Below, in pieces: positions 19,380 to 30,374 of a DNA stretch of 64,000 bases. Source of the stretch: Takakia lepidozioides. Taxonomy: Eukaryota; Streptophyta; Takakiopsida; Takakiales; Takakiaceae. Below the pieces are notes generated by a model. The model was not told the DNA's origin. It ran no database searches and saw only the letters and a program-made list of their open reading frames with translations. The position numbers were made by a program, and so were the translations under genes. The first letter of the stretch is position 1, and every line of letters starts with the position of its first letter. The stretch is from NCBI GenBank assembly GCA_030704615.1, contig CM060731.1, forward strand, positions 57,700,756 to 57,764,755. The letters are read 5' to 3'.

Positions 19380-19870
19380 AATTTTTCACACATGGGCCTC
19401 AACATATGAGATGCAATTGCATACACAGCGGATTGCACAATTCTTCACACATGGGTCTCAACATAGGCGACACATATGGATACATAGGGGATTCTCGATG
19501 AGGAGGGGTGCACTGACTTGGTCTCATAACGTTTGGACCTGCGGTGTGGGAGATATGGAATTTCAAGTACTTTTGGTCGCTGGAAATTCGTGAAAAGTAG
19601 CAACTTGGGCCTTGACATAGGAGGTTACATTTTATTTCAAGTGTTTTTTTTCAATTCTTCACACATGGGCCAATGGCACATGCTACCCTAGAGGTCGCAC
19701 TTGGGCCTCGACATAGGAGATTGCACTTTATTTCAAGTGTTTTTTTCAATTTTTCACACATGAGCCTCGACATAGGAGACGAACTTGGATACATAGGAGA
19801 TTTAGATGACACTTGGGCAGGGCTTGGGCCAACGGCACAAGCTACCTTAGTCATAGTTGAAGAAACTCTA
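19380..19870 (+). repeat. Degenerate tandem repeat array (CACATGGGCCTCGACATAGGAG unit)
   Basis: The core phrase (TTCACACATGGGCCTCAACAT, variants CTCGACATAGGAG) recurs at about 19387, 19443, 19606, 19660, 19702 and 19757, with longer shared pieces such as TTTATTTCAAGTGTTTTTTTC at two sites and a GGGCCAATGGCACATGCTACC/GGGCCAACGGCACAAGCTACC pair (19668 and 19827). Spacing is irregular (about 45-165 bp), so this is a degenerate, partly higher-order array. No coding content. Confidence 0.7.
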
Positions 19871-21055
19871 CATTTTTCGGACCAATACTTATCATACGTA
19901 AGTATAATTGTCGATTATATTTGTTTTGTTTGGTTTTGTTTGGTTTTTTTTGTGGTTGCTTTTCGAGACTGAAAGACATATTTCTCGTCATAGTGGAAGA
20001 AGAAAATCTATATGTTTTGGACCAATACTTTTCACAAATCAGTAAGAATTTTTTTTGTTGGCCCTGCCCTCAGGCAAAGACTACGCAATTGGTTTCTACC
20101 GAGTGCTATAGGACCAGCTTTTCACGGGACCAATGTTTTTGTTGGATGATTGTCATCCATTGTCACATATCTGGTTTTTAATGCTACTGGAAGTTATGGC
20201 GGAAGCACGGGCGGTTGATAGAATTTACAGTGAAGAAGATTGTGAAGATAGTGGAGGTGACAAAGACACGGCCATGGTTGTTTGGCAGGTCTGTGATCAC
20301 TGATTGCAGTGCCAATGTGAATGCCATAGCTGGACCTCTAAGCCATGCACTAAATTTAATCCACATACACATTAGAAGAATCAAGCTGTCACCCTGGTAC
20401 ACAATGCTATGAAGGATCTGGACCTCCACAATAGCTTCCCGTGTAAAAGACTATGTTGATGGTCTAGTAAGTCATCACTGAAGATTCGAAATGCTCTTAT
20501 TTCACCCCAGATTTCGATTGCCCAAAGGTATCCATTTACACAGGAGCCAAATGGACTGCCCTTTTGAGTGCATTGTTCTTATCTTTTCAAGTCAGATGGC
20601 AATCACCGCTATACCAGAGAGCATGCTGGTGATTGAAGGGGATGTGTCTGGAGTCTGGACTCTTCTTGGACGCAGTTGAGAAGTATTGCACATGGATACA
20701 CATTAGCCAACCTGCCTAAAAATAACTTGTTAGGGATGCAATGAGGATAAAGAAATATTGACCAATATAAGTTGGAAGTAATTCCCAGAGATATTTAGCT
20801 CAATGTAAGACAGAATACAACCTGATTTCCTTAATTTCAACGATGCAAGAGATATGATGATTAGAAAAAAGTTGGCCTTTCCTTCAGCAGGATACGAAGA
20901 AGTACAAAGAGCTTAAAATAAGCGGCAGTCTCTAAAAGAACGTCCAAAACAAGAAGAAACCAAAAAGATTTAGAAGCAGCAGAACTTGGAAGCTACTTCT
21001 TTCTCAAAAAGATGCAGAGAGGAAAGGGAGATTGTCAATGCCCAACGTGAGGGTG
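19871..21055. other. No gene recognised
   Basis: A second copy of GAAGAAA(A)TCTA-ATTTTCGGACCAATACTT-like sequence occurs at 19858-19895 and 19995-20035, so the repeat array seems to grade into this stretch. The frames near 20215-20410 and 20491-20680 do not resemble any family I know. Confidence 0.3.
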
Positions 21056-21059
21056 GGTT

Positions 21060-21660
21060 GAAGACAATATCTCAGAACAAAGCTCCATTTCTATCGAGAA
21101 ACATTCTTGGTTCTCCAAGATGATAGAATCTTGCGACCCAATTACCTTTCGGCACCTTTATCTGGACCTTCCCTCCTGAGGGCATTGGGGTGGTTCAAGG
21201 TGGGCTCCCACAATCTATGTGCAATCTACGGATAGAAGACTGGTAGATGGGAAAACCTGCAACGGGAGGACCGCCTATGTCCAGCTTGCACATGGCACAA
21301 CTGGGAAATTGAAACTGAAGAACACTTTTTCTATTGCCCTCTATAGAGATTCCACTGTCTATTCCGCGGCACTCAATCTCTCACTGAAGTTTTGCATATG
21401 AGGATCAGATTCAATGCTTGGCAGCTTACCTGCACGAGGCCTTCACCCTTACACAATCCCTCCAGCACTACTTTTATTTTTGGCTCTGATTTTGTTTCCT
21501 CTCTCGAACATAAAGCACCATTTCATTTCGCTTCTCATGTTTTTTTCCATTTTGTCCCATAAGCTTTATGAGCTTTCCGCGGATGTTATAAAGTACCATA
21601 TCGTTTCTACTTCTATTATTATTTCTTCTTTATAAAGTATGATTTCATTTCTATGTACTA
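21060..21660 (+). mobile_element. 5'-truncated LINE (copy B) with RT zinc-binding remnant
   Basis: It matches the 29.14-29.96 kb copy in opposite orientation over about 550 bp. Translated landmarks are GRWENLQREDRLCPACT-like, then EIETEEHFFYCPL, then LFRGTQSLTEVLHM, which form the Cys/His zinc-binding tail found after plant LINE reverse transcriptase. The end carries CATAAGCTTTATGAGCTTTC and ATAAAGTACCAT, followed by TTTCTACTTC-type repeats. Frameshifts abound. LINEs copy themselves by target-primed reverse transcription; this piece is inert. Confidence 0.85.
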
Positions 21661-23230
21661 CTTCTTTCTCTACTCTAAAACCCAGCGACTAGATCCAGAG
21701 GATTATATATAGAGGGACATTCTCTAAAGGAACAGCAAGTAAGTAAAACTCTTTTTTCTCTGCCTCTCAAAGTGGAACGTACAGCTCATTTCAAATACTG
21801 GTTTTTGAAAGACAGCCTGTTTGAGACTAATAGAGTGCATGTCACCTGAAGTTCCCTCTGTCGTCAACAGATGTCACTAGCAATCCACCGATAACCCCTG
21901 CAATGTCGTGGCTTCCAAATGTCACGATTTTCTCATGGAATGACATCCATCTTTTTCTCTGATGTGTGATCATTACGCTTCTGGCAATATCATATCCTAT
22001 GACAACGGGATTTGCATCATAAAACACACACAAGAAAAACTGAATCTTAGAAAACAGTGTTGCAGCGATCTCTAACCAAAGGACAGTTATTTCGATATTG
22101 GAGGAGGAAACTGCACCAAGGAGGAGGGCAGCCCCAGCCTCATGGACGATCATGATTTTTTTTCTCGCAATACATGCCCTATGACAAAGGTGCAACCCAA
22201 CGTGATGATTTGGAGCAGTATAGAGAAACTGGCTACATCTTGCTCCACACTTGAAGCCTCCGGTGCATCCGAAAGCGGTCCATACGAAAGAGGTGCATTC
22301 GAAACTCCATTTTTCCCCGACTTTGTCTCCTCTTTCTCTCCTACTGCTGCATTTCACAGTCATTTAACCGCAGCAAAGCCTTACACCCATAATGGCAACC
22401 AGCCCCTGCACCCCAAGCTGGATCCATGACCAACAAACAAACAAGAAGCAAATTGCAGCAATTGGGGGTGCCCCTCCCTTGTTGCTTTGGGTTAGAGGGC
22501 AACCACCTTTCATTTGTCCCAAGATTTGGACACGTCTCAAGTCCCAACGTACTTACCTGTCATCTTGTCCCTAGAGGTAACCCTTCTTAACAATGGGTAC
22601 AGGCCCACTAGAATAGTGGGTCCCCCGTCCACATCGACTATGACCATTCATGTATCGGAACAATCTTCTTCTCCAGTGGATTGGAATTGTGGGCTGCTGT
22701 TTTGAAGTGATGCTTGTGGAGCATTGGGTTTTCTACATGAGGTGGTGGCTAGAGCTATCACTGCCCAGAAGCTGCACACGGTGGTTTTCACAGAGAATCC
22801 CAAGATCTCTAGATTGCAAACTTAACCGCTCGAAGAAGGTCCTTGGGTTTGGGAGTAAGAAACCCCCATGGGCGGTAGCAGAGGTGGTCACCATCCCACA
22901 TGGTCGATGGGTATCAGAATTTGGATCCAATTCTCTCGTACAAATACGAGCTACATGGAAATCTCAAGACGGGAGTCGACATTCTGGGGGGATGGCAGAT
23001 TTTGGTCGAGGGCAGAAGCTGGTGAAACAGAGGCTTTGGAGGACCGTGAGTATCATCCACAATGGGCGATTATGAGCTCCTTGCCTATCTTCTGCAAAGT
23101 TTGTACTTTCCGGTATAATAGTATATGTGATTTGTGTCCATGAGGCAGAGAAAGAGCTCAGGGCAACTTGCAGCAATGTTATCCAAAGCTACAGTAGTAG
23201 TCTTCAATAAGGACTGAGAAATTCTCGCAC
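21661..23230. other. No confident gene; possible remnants upstream of the OSB-like exon
   Basis: The frame 22650-23075 (+) is the longest (141 aa; WAVAEVVTIPHGRWVSEFGS) but I do not recognise it. Because an OSB-like exon follows at 23240, this could hold decayed upstream exons of the same gene; no OB-fold pattern is convincing. Confidence 0.25.
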
Positions 23231-23235
23231 GTAGG

Positions 23236-23312
23236 TCAAGCAATCAACGTAGAGGAGCTCGGGCAGGAGTTCCTCTCAGATCCTTCAGACTGGCGGGACA
23301 ACAGATTTGAGA
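23236..23312 (+). pseudogene. OSB-like PDF-motif exon
   Basis: The segment reads VEELGQEFLSDPSDWRDNRF followed by EK and a good splice donor (AAG|GTGAGA). It has the same layout as the WNEYFTDPNQWWDNR exon at 7135-7216, including the donor position, so it is probably another member of the organellar single-stranded DNA-binding (OSB) family. No PDFK block was found downstream in the next 600 bp, so it is either an isolated exon or the end of a decayed gene. Confidence 0.45.
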
Positions 23313-23319
23313 AGGTGAG

Positions 23320-23980
23320 ACTTCCTGCATATAGGGTTTGTCGAGGAAGGCATGCGACTGAAGCTGATGTTGTGGAGGATTAAATCTCCATGTTCCAAGA
23401 TTAATGACTCTCATCGTCGTGAAAAGGCAGCGAGAGCGAAATTCCTGTGCTGATAGTAGGTTTTTTCCCCCATGAGAAGAGGAATGTTCGAGAACTTTTA
23501 TTTGAATATTCTTGGAGCCTTGGTGGTTCTAGCCTTGTCTATGTGAAGCTATGCTTCAATATGGCTGCGCAGCTGCTTACTTGTACAGAACAGTCCAAGA
23601 TCACCAGCATTCAGACATAAGCGCGAGGTCCTTTGGATTGACAGTTTGCCGAACCCAGCTTGGGTGAAACCCAAGTTAGCTTCATTGATACGAGGTCAAA
23701 CTCCGTTGAGGGATCGTTCTAACGTCGATGTACACGACGTTTCTCCAGACCATGAATACAACGGTATTGTTTTGATCATGAATTCAGGATTCTAACTCGG
23801 ACCAAATAGTTTGGGAATAGTGTAGATTACAGTAGTTTAGTAACCCTATGTATCAAGAAGCCTTACCCCATAGAGGGATCTTTCTTTGGAAGTATGTTTG
23901 GGCTTCCAGACATTTGTTAAGTCTTGAATGTAAAGGTCATAACTAAAAATATTGGGACATGCAGGATGGCAGGGTTGAAT
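23320..23980. other. No gene recognised; truncation side of the second gypsy element
   Basis: The minus-strand gypsy gag at 24898 loses family resemblance at about 23985, after which the frame runs through unrelated residues to 23846. The rest of the stretch shows nothing recognisable. Confidence 0.4.
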
Positions 23981-23984
23981 CAGG

Positions 23985-24898
23985 CACACTTGTTTGTTGG
24001 ACATCAGATTGGCAGTAGGGGTGGCACCCCCACTCTCACCCCTAGGGACATCCGAGAAACATTCAGCCCTCTCAATTGCCTCGTTCAAAGTCTTGGGTGG
24101 CTTCTCCTCCAACTTCCGCCTGGCCCATGGGGCCAGTCCCGCCACAAAGTTGAAGACCATTTCTGGTTCTGCCATGTCCGCGACTTCGAGCAACAGCACA
24201 TTGAAAGCCTGGACATACCCCCGAATGTCATCTGTTTGCTTCAAATTCCTCATCTTGTCCCGGGCAAGCCAGGACGCATTGAGGGGCACAAACTGTCTCT
24301 TCATCAATTCCTTGAACCCACTCCAGTTCAAGGTTTCCGGGCTTGGGCCTCGGTCGTGAAGGCGTTTCTGCCACCATTGTTGAGCATAGCCCCTCAAATA
24401 GGTGGGAGCCACTTCCACCCGATCCTCGTCACTCAACTTGGCCGCCCGGAAGTACTGCTCTAGCTCCAGGAGCCAGGTGTTGAGTGCCTTCCGATTTCGG
24501 ACGCCCTCGAAGGTGCCGGGTTCCTTAGGCTTCACCTTAAACTTTGCCTTAGTGGAAGTGGCATTAGCCGCCTTCAACATGTCTTTCAACGTCCCGCCAA
24601 ACTGCGCCAACAACCCTTCCCAAAAGGCTGCCGGCATGGGAGGCATCTGTTGGTCGGTCGGAGCTCTCACAGATTCCTCGGGCTCCGACTCCTCGGATTC
24701 CTCCCGCTCTTGAGCGACCTCGTTTTTGGAAACATGCATCGCTTCCTCAAACGGCCGCCTCGGTGACACGTCGCCCCCGTTAGGCTCACCAGGATCATCA
24801 TCTTTTGGGCCGTTCCGCTTTCGCTTCGGCTTGCCCGACCCCATGATGAGGCCAATCCCAAGGACGATCGCGTACTGAACTCTAGGCTCTGATACCAA
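23985..24898 (-). pseudogene. gag: Gag of a second, truncated Ty3/gypsy element
   Basis: The frame contains KPKEPGTFEGVRNRKALNTW, LELEQYFRAAKLSDEDRVEV, YLRGYAQQWWQKRL and LNASWLARDKMRNLKQTDDI, then VQAFNVLLLEVADM and FVAGLAPWARRKL. This is the Retrotrans_gag capsid domain of plant gypsy elements. The N-terminus is charged (EESEESEPEES). No zinc knuckle or pol follows; the frame departs into unrelated sequence after PTANLMSNKQ. It starts directly downstream of a primer-binding site and LTR, so the 5' end of the element is intact and the 3' side is lost. It is a different family from the element at 1-12.5 kb. Confidence 0.9.
24885..24897 (-). promoter_or_regulatory. Primer-binding site (initiator tRNA-Met) of the second gypsy element
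   Basis: On the minus strand the sequence is TGGTATCAGAGCC, the standard plant LTR-element complement to the 3' end of initiator tRNA-Met. It starts two bases after the LTR end, as expected for minus-strand DNA priming. Confidence 0.92.
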
Positions 24899-24899
24899 G

Positions 24900-25629
24900 T
24901 GTCGCGCACCTCACTTCGGTAAGCTGCCCCTCAAGTCATAGTTACTCGCTTTGATGCGCGCGCCTGACTCCCAACCTGGCCGCCGGGCCAACTTGGAGCT
25001 TCGGCTGCTCACCGGGGCATAACGGTCCCCCTTTGTTCTCCCAAAGAACCCTCCACCGATTTGGAACCAGTGGGAATTCCCTTTGGTAGTTGGCAGTCCG
25101 GAACAGCTCCCCACTCTTTGGTCGCTTTCCGGCTCGCTCGCTTACTCACTAGTTTTTGGTCACCAACGGGCTTGCACCGTTCTCGGGGTCACTACTCCCC
25201 TTATATATACTTCTGTAGCTGTCCACGGGGGTTTCACAACCAGCCATGCCATTTTATGGCGAACCACCACGAAGACCCTCGATTCCCGGTGGTGAGTCGC
25301 GGTGAGTCTTGGCCCACTCACCGCGGCCCCGATGGACCGTGATGAGTCCCAAGACTCCCCACGACTCCCACCTCGAGGTCTCCACCCTATGGTGAGTCCT
25401 ATGCCACCCCCACTAAGTCCCGCTAAGCTACCACCACCCTTTGTGGAGCCACCCCCACCGCAACCCGGTGTGGGGGGCTCCACCTAGTGAGCGCCTCCGC
25501 CTCCTTGAGTGCCTTGGGCACTCAAGGGTGCTTCAGCCCCCGTACCTATCGCTGCTACTGCCCCCACCACAGGGGCAGCCCCTCTTGTGTCCCGACCCCC
25601 CCCTGCCCTCAAGGCAAAGGGCCGCGACA
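24900..25629 (-). repeat. 5' LTR of the second gypsy element
   Basis: On the plus strand the segment opens TGTCGCG at 24900 and closes CGCGACA at 25629, a perfect 7-bp inverted terminus with TG/CA ends, giving a 730-bp LTR. The primer-binding site abuts it at 24897. It carries a TATA-like box for minus-strand transcription at 25202-25210. The partner 3' LTR is missing from the window. The far boundary rests on the terminal inverted repeat alone. Confidence 0.75.
25202..25210 (-). promoter_or_regulatory. TATA box in the LTR
   Basis: Minus strand GTATATATAAGGGGAG lies about 300 bp before the primer-binding site in the transcription direction, in a sensible place for the LTR promoter. Confidence 0.6.
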
Positions 25630-28080
25630 GGTCTCCCTCCCTCTTTGCTGAAAATGAAAAAATCCAAGACTGCCAAGCAAGGGCAGTCATGGTACAGGAT
25701 GCCTGAGTCCAAGGAGGTGGCTGCTGTGTTTGTGGTGGGACAAGAAGGGTGTATTTTTACTGTCATCTGCAGTTAGGCCAGCTTGCAGCCCTTCCTCTCC
25801 TGTGACTGTACGCCGTTTTGTGGGAAACCAGAGAGCGTCTGTGCCATCCGTGCCTGCACATGTGCAATACCAAATGTACATGTGAAGGGTGGATGTGCAG
25901 GACCAGCTTAGGGGTGCGTACAACTTGCAGCTGCGCACAAAGAAGTGGTCGCATCGTTTTTTTTTCTTTTTTCTTATGGATACCACGCTAGTGAATGCGT
26001 ATATCTTGCATTCTGCAATGGAGAAAAGAAGGGGGCGTCGAGCCATGACCCATCTGCAATTCAATCTGGCTGTGGCATATGGTTTGACAGGGGGTTGCTG
26101 CACTGACAACATTGACAGCATTGACACCACGGGGGATTCAGAATGCACGTTTGTGCATTAGTGCCTTCACACCACACGGCGGCGAGTGTGTGTCATGTGC
26201 CATGTTCGTACTCACCATTACTGCCCTGGCTGCGATGGCAACCACTTGTGCCTTATGCGGTGTTGGAATGAGGCACACCGGCATGCCTTGAGGTGACTGA
26301 ATTCTGGCTTGCTGCACTGTCTTTTTTCTTTGTGCGTGCATGTTTGTGTGGGTGGGGGTTCACCAGGGTGTGGGACTGCATGCAGGTATGCTAGAGGCTG
26401 TGGATGGCGTGTGTGCGTGAGGTGTGGGGTGTGGGTATTTCTGATCCGTGGTGGGTATGGGTTCTTCTCAGGTTGGGGGGTTATGTGTGTCCATGCTGGT
26501 TGATGGGCAGTGGGGGTCATTGGGGGCTGGTGGTGACGGTTCAATGGCAGTGGAGGGGTGTGGGGGTCATGCTGCTGCTGGTTGATGGGTAGTTTTGGGA
26601 GTGGGGGGGTCATGGGGGTCTGCTGCTTGCTCATTGTGGGTTGTTTTGGTGATGGGGGAAGGGCTGGTGATGGTTCACAGGCTGTGGGGGTGATGGGGAT
26701 CTGGTGCTGCTGGTTGAGGGACTGTGGAGGTGATGGGGGTCCTTCAGTGTTGGCGTGTGTGCGTTGTGTTTGGGTGGTTTCACAGTTTTTTTGGGGGGGG
26801 GGGGAACTGTCTGCACACTGGGTAGATCGGGGGGTTCAACTCCCCCCCAGTTCGTGGATCATGTCTTCGGGGTGGTGTGTGGTTTGGATTCGCTGCATTC
26901 AAAGGAAAAGCAGGAGCTCACGGGGAGCTTGAACACAGATGGGCCACATTCGTGACGGTTGGTAGTTGTTAGTTTTTCAGTTGCCTGTCGGGTGGAATGC
27001 CGAAACGTCGGGCGTTCCCGGGCCCTTTTTTGGGTGTGGATTTTGGGGTCCCCCGAGTTTTTTGTGTCAATCGGTGATGTAGCCCCTTTTTGTAGCCAGA
27101 ATTGTCTACCGGCTCAGGCATTACATGGCCTGAGAACTGGGATTCACGTAGAAATACACCTACTTAGAAATCTCTGCCTGCATTTTGGTTAGAATTCAGA
27201 AATTCTTTTTGGAGGTAGTAGGAAATCATAGGAGGAACAATTCCACCGTTGGAATTCTGGTTCCAATGAAAATTTCGACACCTATGGCTGAATTACAGGT
27301 CAATTGAAGCAAATAGTGCTTTTTGACCCCCCTGTTTTCCATACAAAGGAACCCTATGCAGATTTTGGAGTTATGCTTTGCAAATTTGGGGCAAGTTGCT
27401 TTAGGTGCCTCAGAATTGGAATGTGGTTGGGGTCTTGCAAGGAAAAAATATTTTTTTGGTCCAACTGCCTAGTCAAACCAATTTTTCCCTCTAAAATTGG
27501 AATACACTACAGATTTAGAGCTTACCATTTTGTTTTTGTTATAATCTTCCTAATGACAGGGTGAAGTGGGCTGAAAGTTTTACAGCAGGTGCATGAGGTA
27601 GGTAGCGTCCCTTTCATACGGTTCATCCGTGTGGATGTTTCTTAGCTGGGAGGATGGTATGTGCTGTTTTGGAGTGGGCCCACCAAAAACAGCCTCGTCC
27701 ATTATGGGTTAACGTCCAGTGAATTTGCACTGGAACGAAGAAGAATCTGGAAAGAAGAAAGAGGAAAGTTTGGGGAGTTTATGAAGATGCGTTGGTGATG
27801 ATGGTAGGCTGAGGAACTGGCCTTCTCTGACAACTAAGATGAAAATCAGAAGGAGGTGTCTTGAAGGATGTCAGTAGTTATGGCCGCTCCCTCTTTGAGT
27901 GATGCAGGGCCTGCTTCCAACGATCCAGTGTGAGTTGGTGTCTTTATCTGCAGTCTGATTACCGTCTGAGGATGAGTAGTGTGAAGAGTATTCAGAGGAC
28001 GGTGATCTGCCAACTTGCAGCAGAAGCATAGTGTTGGTTTTAATTTTTCTCGAATTACAGCTCGTGTCACACATTTAGGT
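25630..28080. other. No gene recognised; G-rich plus strand at 26.34-26.86 kb
   Basis: The plus strand of 26340-26860 is G/T-rich with repeated GTGGGGGT, GGGGGTCAT and TGGTTGATGGG phrases and an oligo-G run of about 13 at 26795-26808; this explains the long overlapping frames on both strands. 26960-27780 is unremarkable. A TGGGCCCA palindrome at 27675-27682 (a plant site II/TCP-type word) lies about 500 bp before the first MED31 exon I can see and could belong to its promoter. Confidence 0.35.
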
Positions 28081-28185
28081 CTAGATATGTCTTGTGAAGG
28101 ATGTTTTGATGTGAATCACTTTTTCAATAGAGTACATGATCTCATTCTCCCAATCTGCCATGGGACTTGTTGTGGATTGACATAG

Positions 28186-30374
28186 GGGGAAGGAAACACT
28201 GAAGGAGACAGATGGTGGGCGGCAGCGCTTTTTGCTGGAGCTGGAGTTCGTGCAATTACTAGCCAACCCTACCTACATTCACTGTACTTTCTCTTCCCCA
28301 TTTTCATCTATGTTTACGAGAAGGTAACAATGCTGGAGTCATCGTCGTTCTATCATAGAGATATGTGGATTTAGTCGACAGTCAATCAACTTTGAGATCG
28401 TTGCTTGTTGTGGGCGCTCACAACGGAATGAATTTCTTGCCCTGGTGGGACAACGCCAATGGCCGCTAGATGGAGTTAGTATATACAAGCAACGGTAGCA
28501 CAAACTGTCAACGAGTTGATCTCTCGCCCTTCCTTCTGCGGTGAGAAGTTCTGAACTTGTATATCGACGGATTGTTATTGCATGTGTGAACCTCTCCTTT
28601 TCTTTAATTGTTTTGAGCACACTGCTCATGGCTTGGAAATAATTTGGCAGATTTGGCTCAAAATCGGTACTTCGATGATGAAGCTTTCGTAGGCTACCTC
28701 AAGTATCTCCAATATTGGCTGCAGCCTGCATACGCCAAGTTCATAGTGTAATTGTACCCCCCCCACCCCACCATATCTATCTCTGTCTCTCCCTCTCAAC
28801 CCCCTTCCCACATTTTTCGAAGAATGTATGTGACTGTCTTTGTCAGCTCAAAACTTCCAGGTGTCATGTCCTTAAACAAAGTTAATGGGTTCAAATCTTT
28901 GTTTCCACAGATACCCACATGCGTTTTTCTTTCTAGATCTTCTTCAAAGTCCACATTTTCGCAGCGCAATGGCCCATCCAGCGAATAAGGTACATTTTTG
29001 TGGGTATCTCTCATTGTGAGAGAGAAGTATCTGGCAGGCTTTACTTGTGTTCTGCTTGTTGCCAATAGTCCTTTACTACCGTCATACATCAGCGACCCAC
29101 ACAAGTCTTGCTTAGCTCTGGATTGGGAGGCGAGTGAGAGAAATGAAATGAAATGAATTGGTACTTTATAACACCCGCAGAAAGCTCAAAGAGCTTATGG
29201 GACAAAATGGAAATAAAACATGAGAGCGGAAACAAAACCAGAGCCAAAAAACAGCCCAAAAGCAACTACTGCTCAAGGGATTGTCTAAGGGTCAAGGCCT
29301 CGTGCAGGTAAGCTGCCAAGCATTTCTGACCCTCATAGTGGAAGACTTCAGTGAGAGATTGAGTTCCGCGGAATAGACAGTGGAATCTCTCAGGGATCTC
29401 ATAATATAGAGGGCAATAAAAGAAGAAGTGTTCTTCAGTCTCAATTTCCTGGTTGCGCCCGGTGCAAGCTGGGCATAGGCGGTCCTCCCGTTGCAGGTTT
29501 TCCCATCTGCCAGTCTCTGTCCGTAGGTTGTGGGAGCCCACCCTGAACCGTCCCAATGCCCTCAGGAGGGAAGGAGATAAAGGTGCCGAAAGGTAATTGG
29601 GCCGCAATATTCTACTCACCAGGGAGAACCAAGAATGTCTCTCGATAGAAATGGAGCTTTGTTGTGAGATTGGGTAGTTTCCAAGTTCTCCTGACATGGA
29701 GTTCCATAAGTTCCCTTCTAATGAGTCTGTTGCGATCCTGTTTAGATGTGATTTCCACCCCTTCTGGATTCTCTGCAATAGTGAAGCAATCGAGAGTCCA
29801 TTGCGTTCCAAAAAACTGCACACCAGGAATGCTTGAAACCTGCTGTTTTGAGCCTAATAGATGTTGTGAGGGCTCTTGCCACGAGCCCCTTGGGTGGAAG
29901 GGCTTGTGACCTATTAAGAACATCGAGCACATCGAGCATTCCCTCGGAAAACTGACTTATCACACTTTTGAGGCCATAGTTTCTGTGGATACTAACCCTG
30001 GTTGTGGGGTTCCACTAGGGTATATGTGACTCGTACAGAGACTGCCATGGCCTGCCTGCCTATAGTATAGTGTATAGTGTATTAAAGCTTCAACTTTCCC
30101 TTAAGCATCATCCTATTGCAATGTCACTGAATCAGCTCTTTGAACATGTGGACAGGAGGTTGCTCACAGGCAGCAATTTTACTTCTGGAAACACTATCGA
30201 AATAACCGTCTGAAGCATATTCTTCCCCGTCCTCTCCCTGAAGAGCCTCCGCCTCCGCCACCACCCCCTGTACCTGCCCCTGTTCCTGCTGCACCTGCAG
30301 TCACTATTAAGTCTGAGGGTTCCACCCGAGCAGGAGCAGGAGAGCGAAGGAAACGGAAGTACACAAATAACTAG
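28186..30374 (+). CDS. MED31: Mediator complex subunit 31 gene (four exons seen, start exon not found)
   Basis: Exons are 28186-28283, 28651-28747, 28911-28989 and 30156-30374. Splice phases agree throughout and every junction is GT/AG. The product reads QRFLLELEFVQLLANPTYIH, then YLAQNRYFDDEAFVGYLKYL, then YPHAFFFLDLLQ and AMAHPANK, then EVAHRQQFYFWKHYRNNRLK, HILPRPLPE, a Pro-rich stretch, and a basic end (RRKRKYTNN) before TAG at 30372. This is the conserved SOH1/MED31 core, in full. MED31 is in the middle module of Mediator and links transcription factors to RNA polymerase II in the nucleus. The first exon, with the start codon, should lie upstream of 28186 but is not identifiable. The last intron (1.17 kb) holds a minus-strand LINE fragment. 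No lesion is visible, so the gene may be active. Confidence 0.93.
29140..29960 (-). mobile_element. 5'-truncated LINE (copy C) in the last MED31 intron
   Basis: This is the longest copy of the family. The minus-strand frames 29932-29612 and 29823-29266 give IATDSLEGNLWNSMSGELGN, then VSRILRPNYLSAPLS, then REDRLCPACTGRNQEIETEE with HFFFYCPLYYEI, the Cys/His zinc-binding tail that follows LINE reverse transcriptase. A frameshift separates them. The 3' end carries the shared AAAGCTCAAAGAGCTTATGG and ATGGTACTTTATAA-type sequence and ends in GAAATGAAATGAAATGAA on the plus strand, the simple-repeat tail. It lies antisense to MED31 and away from its exons, so splicing of the host gene could tolerate it. 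Confidence 0.88.

Noticed and set aside
26309-26955. Long overlapping ORFs on both strands
   Set aside because: They arise from a G-rich, T-rich plus strand that has few stop codons; the translations are low-complexity.
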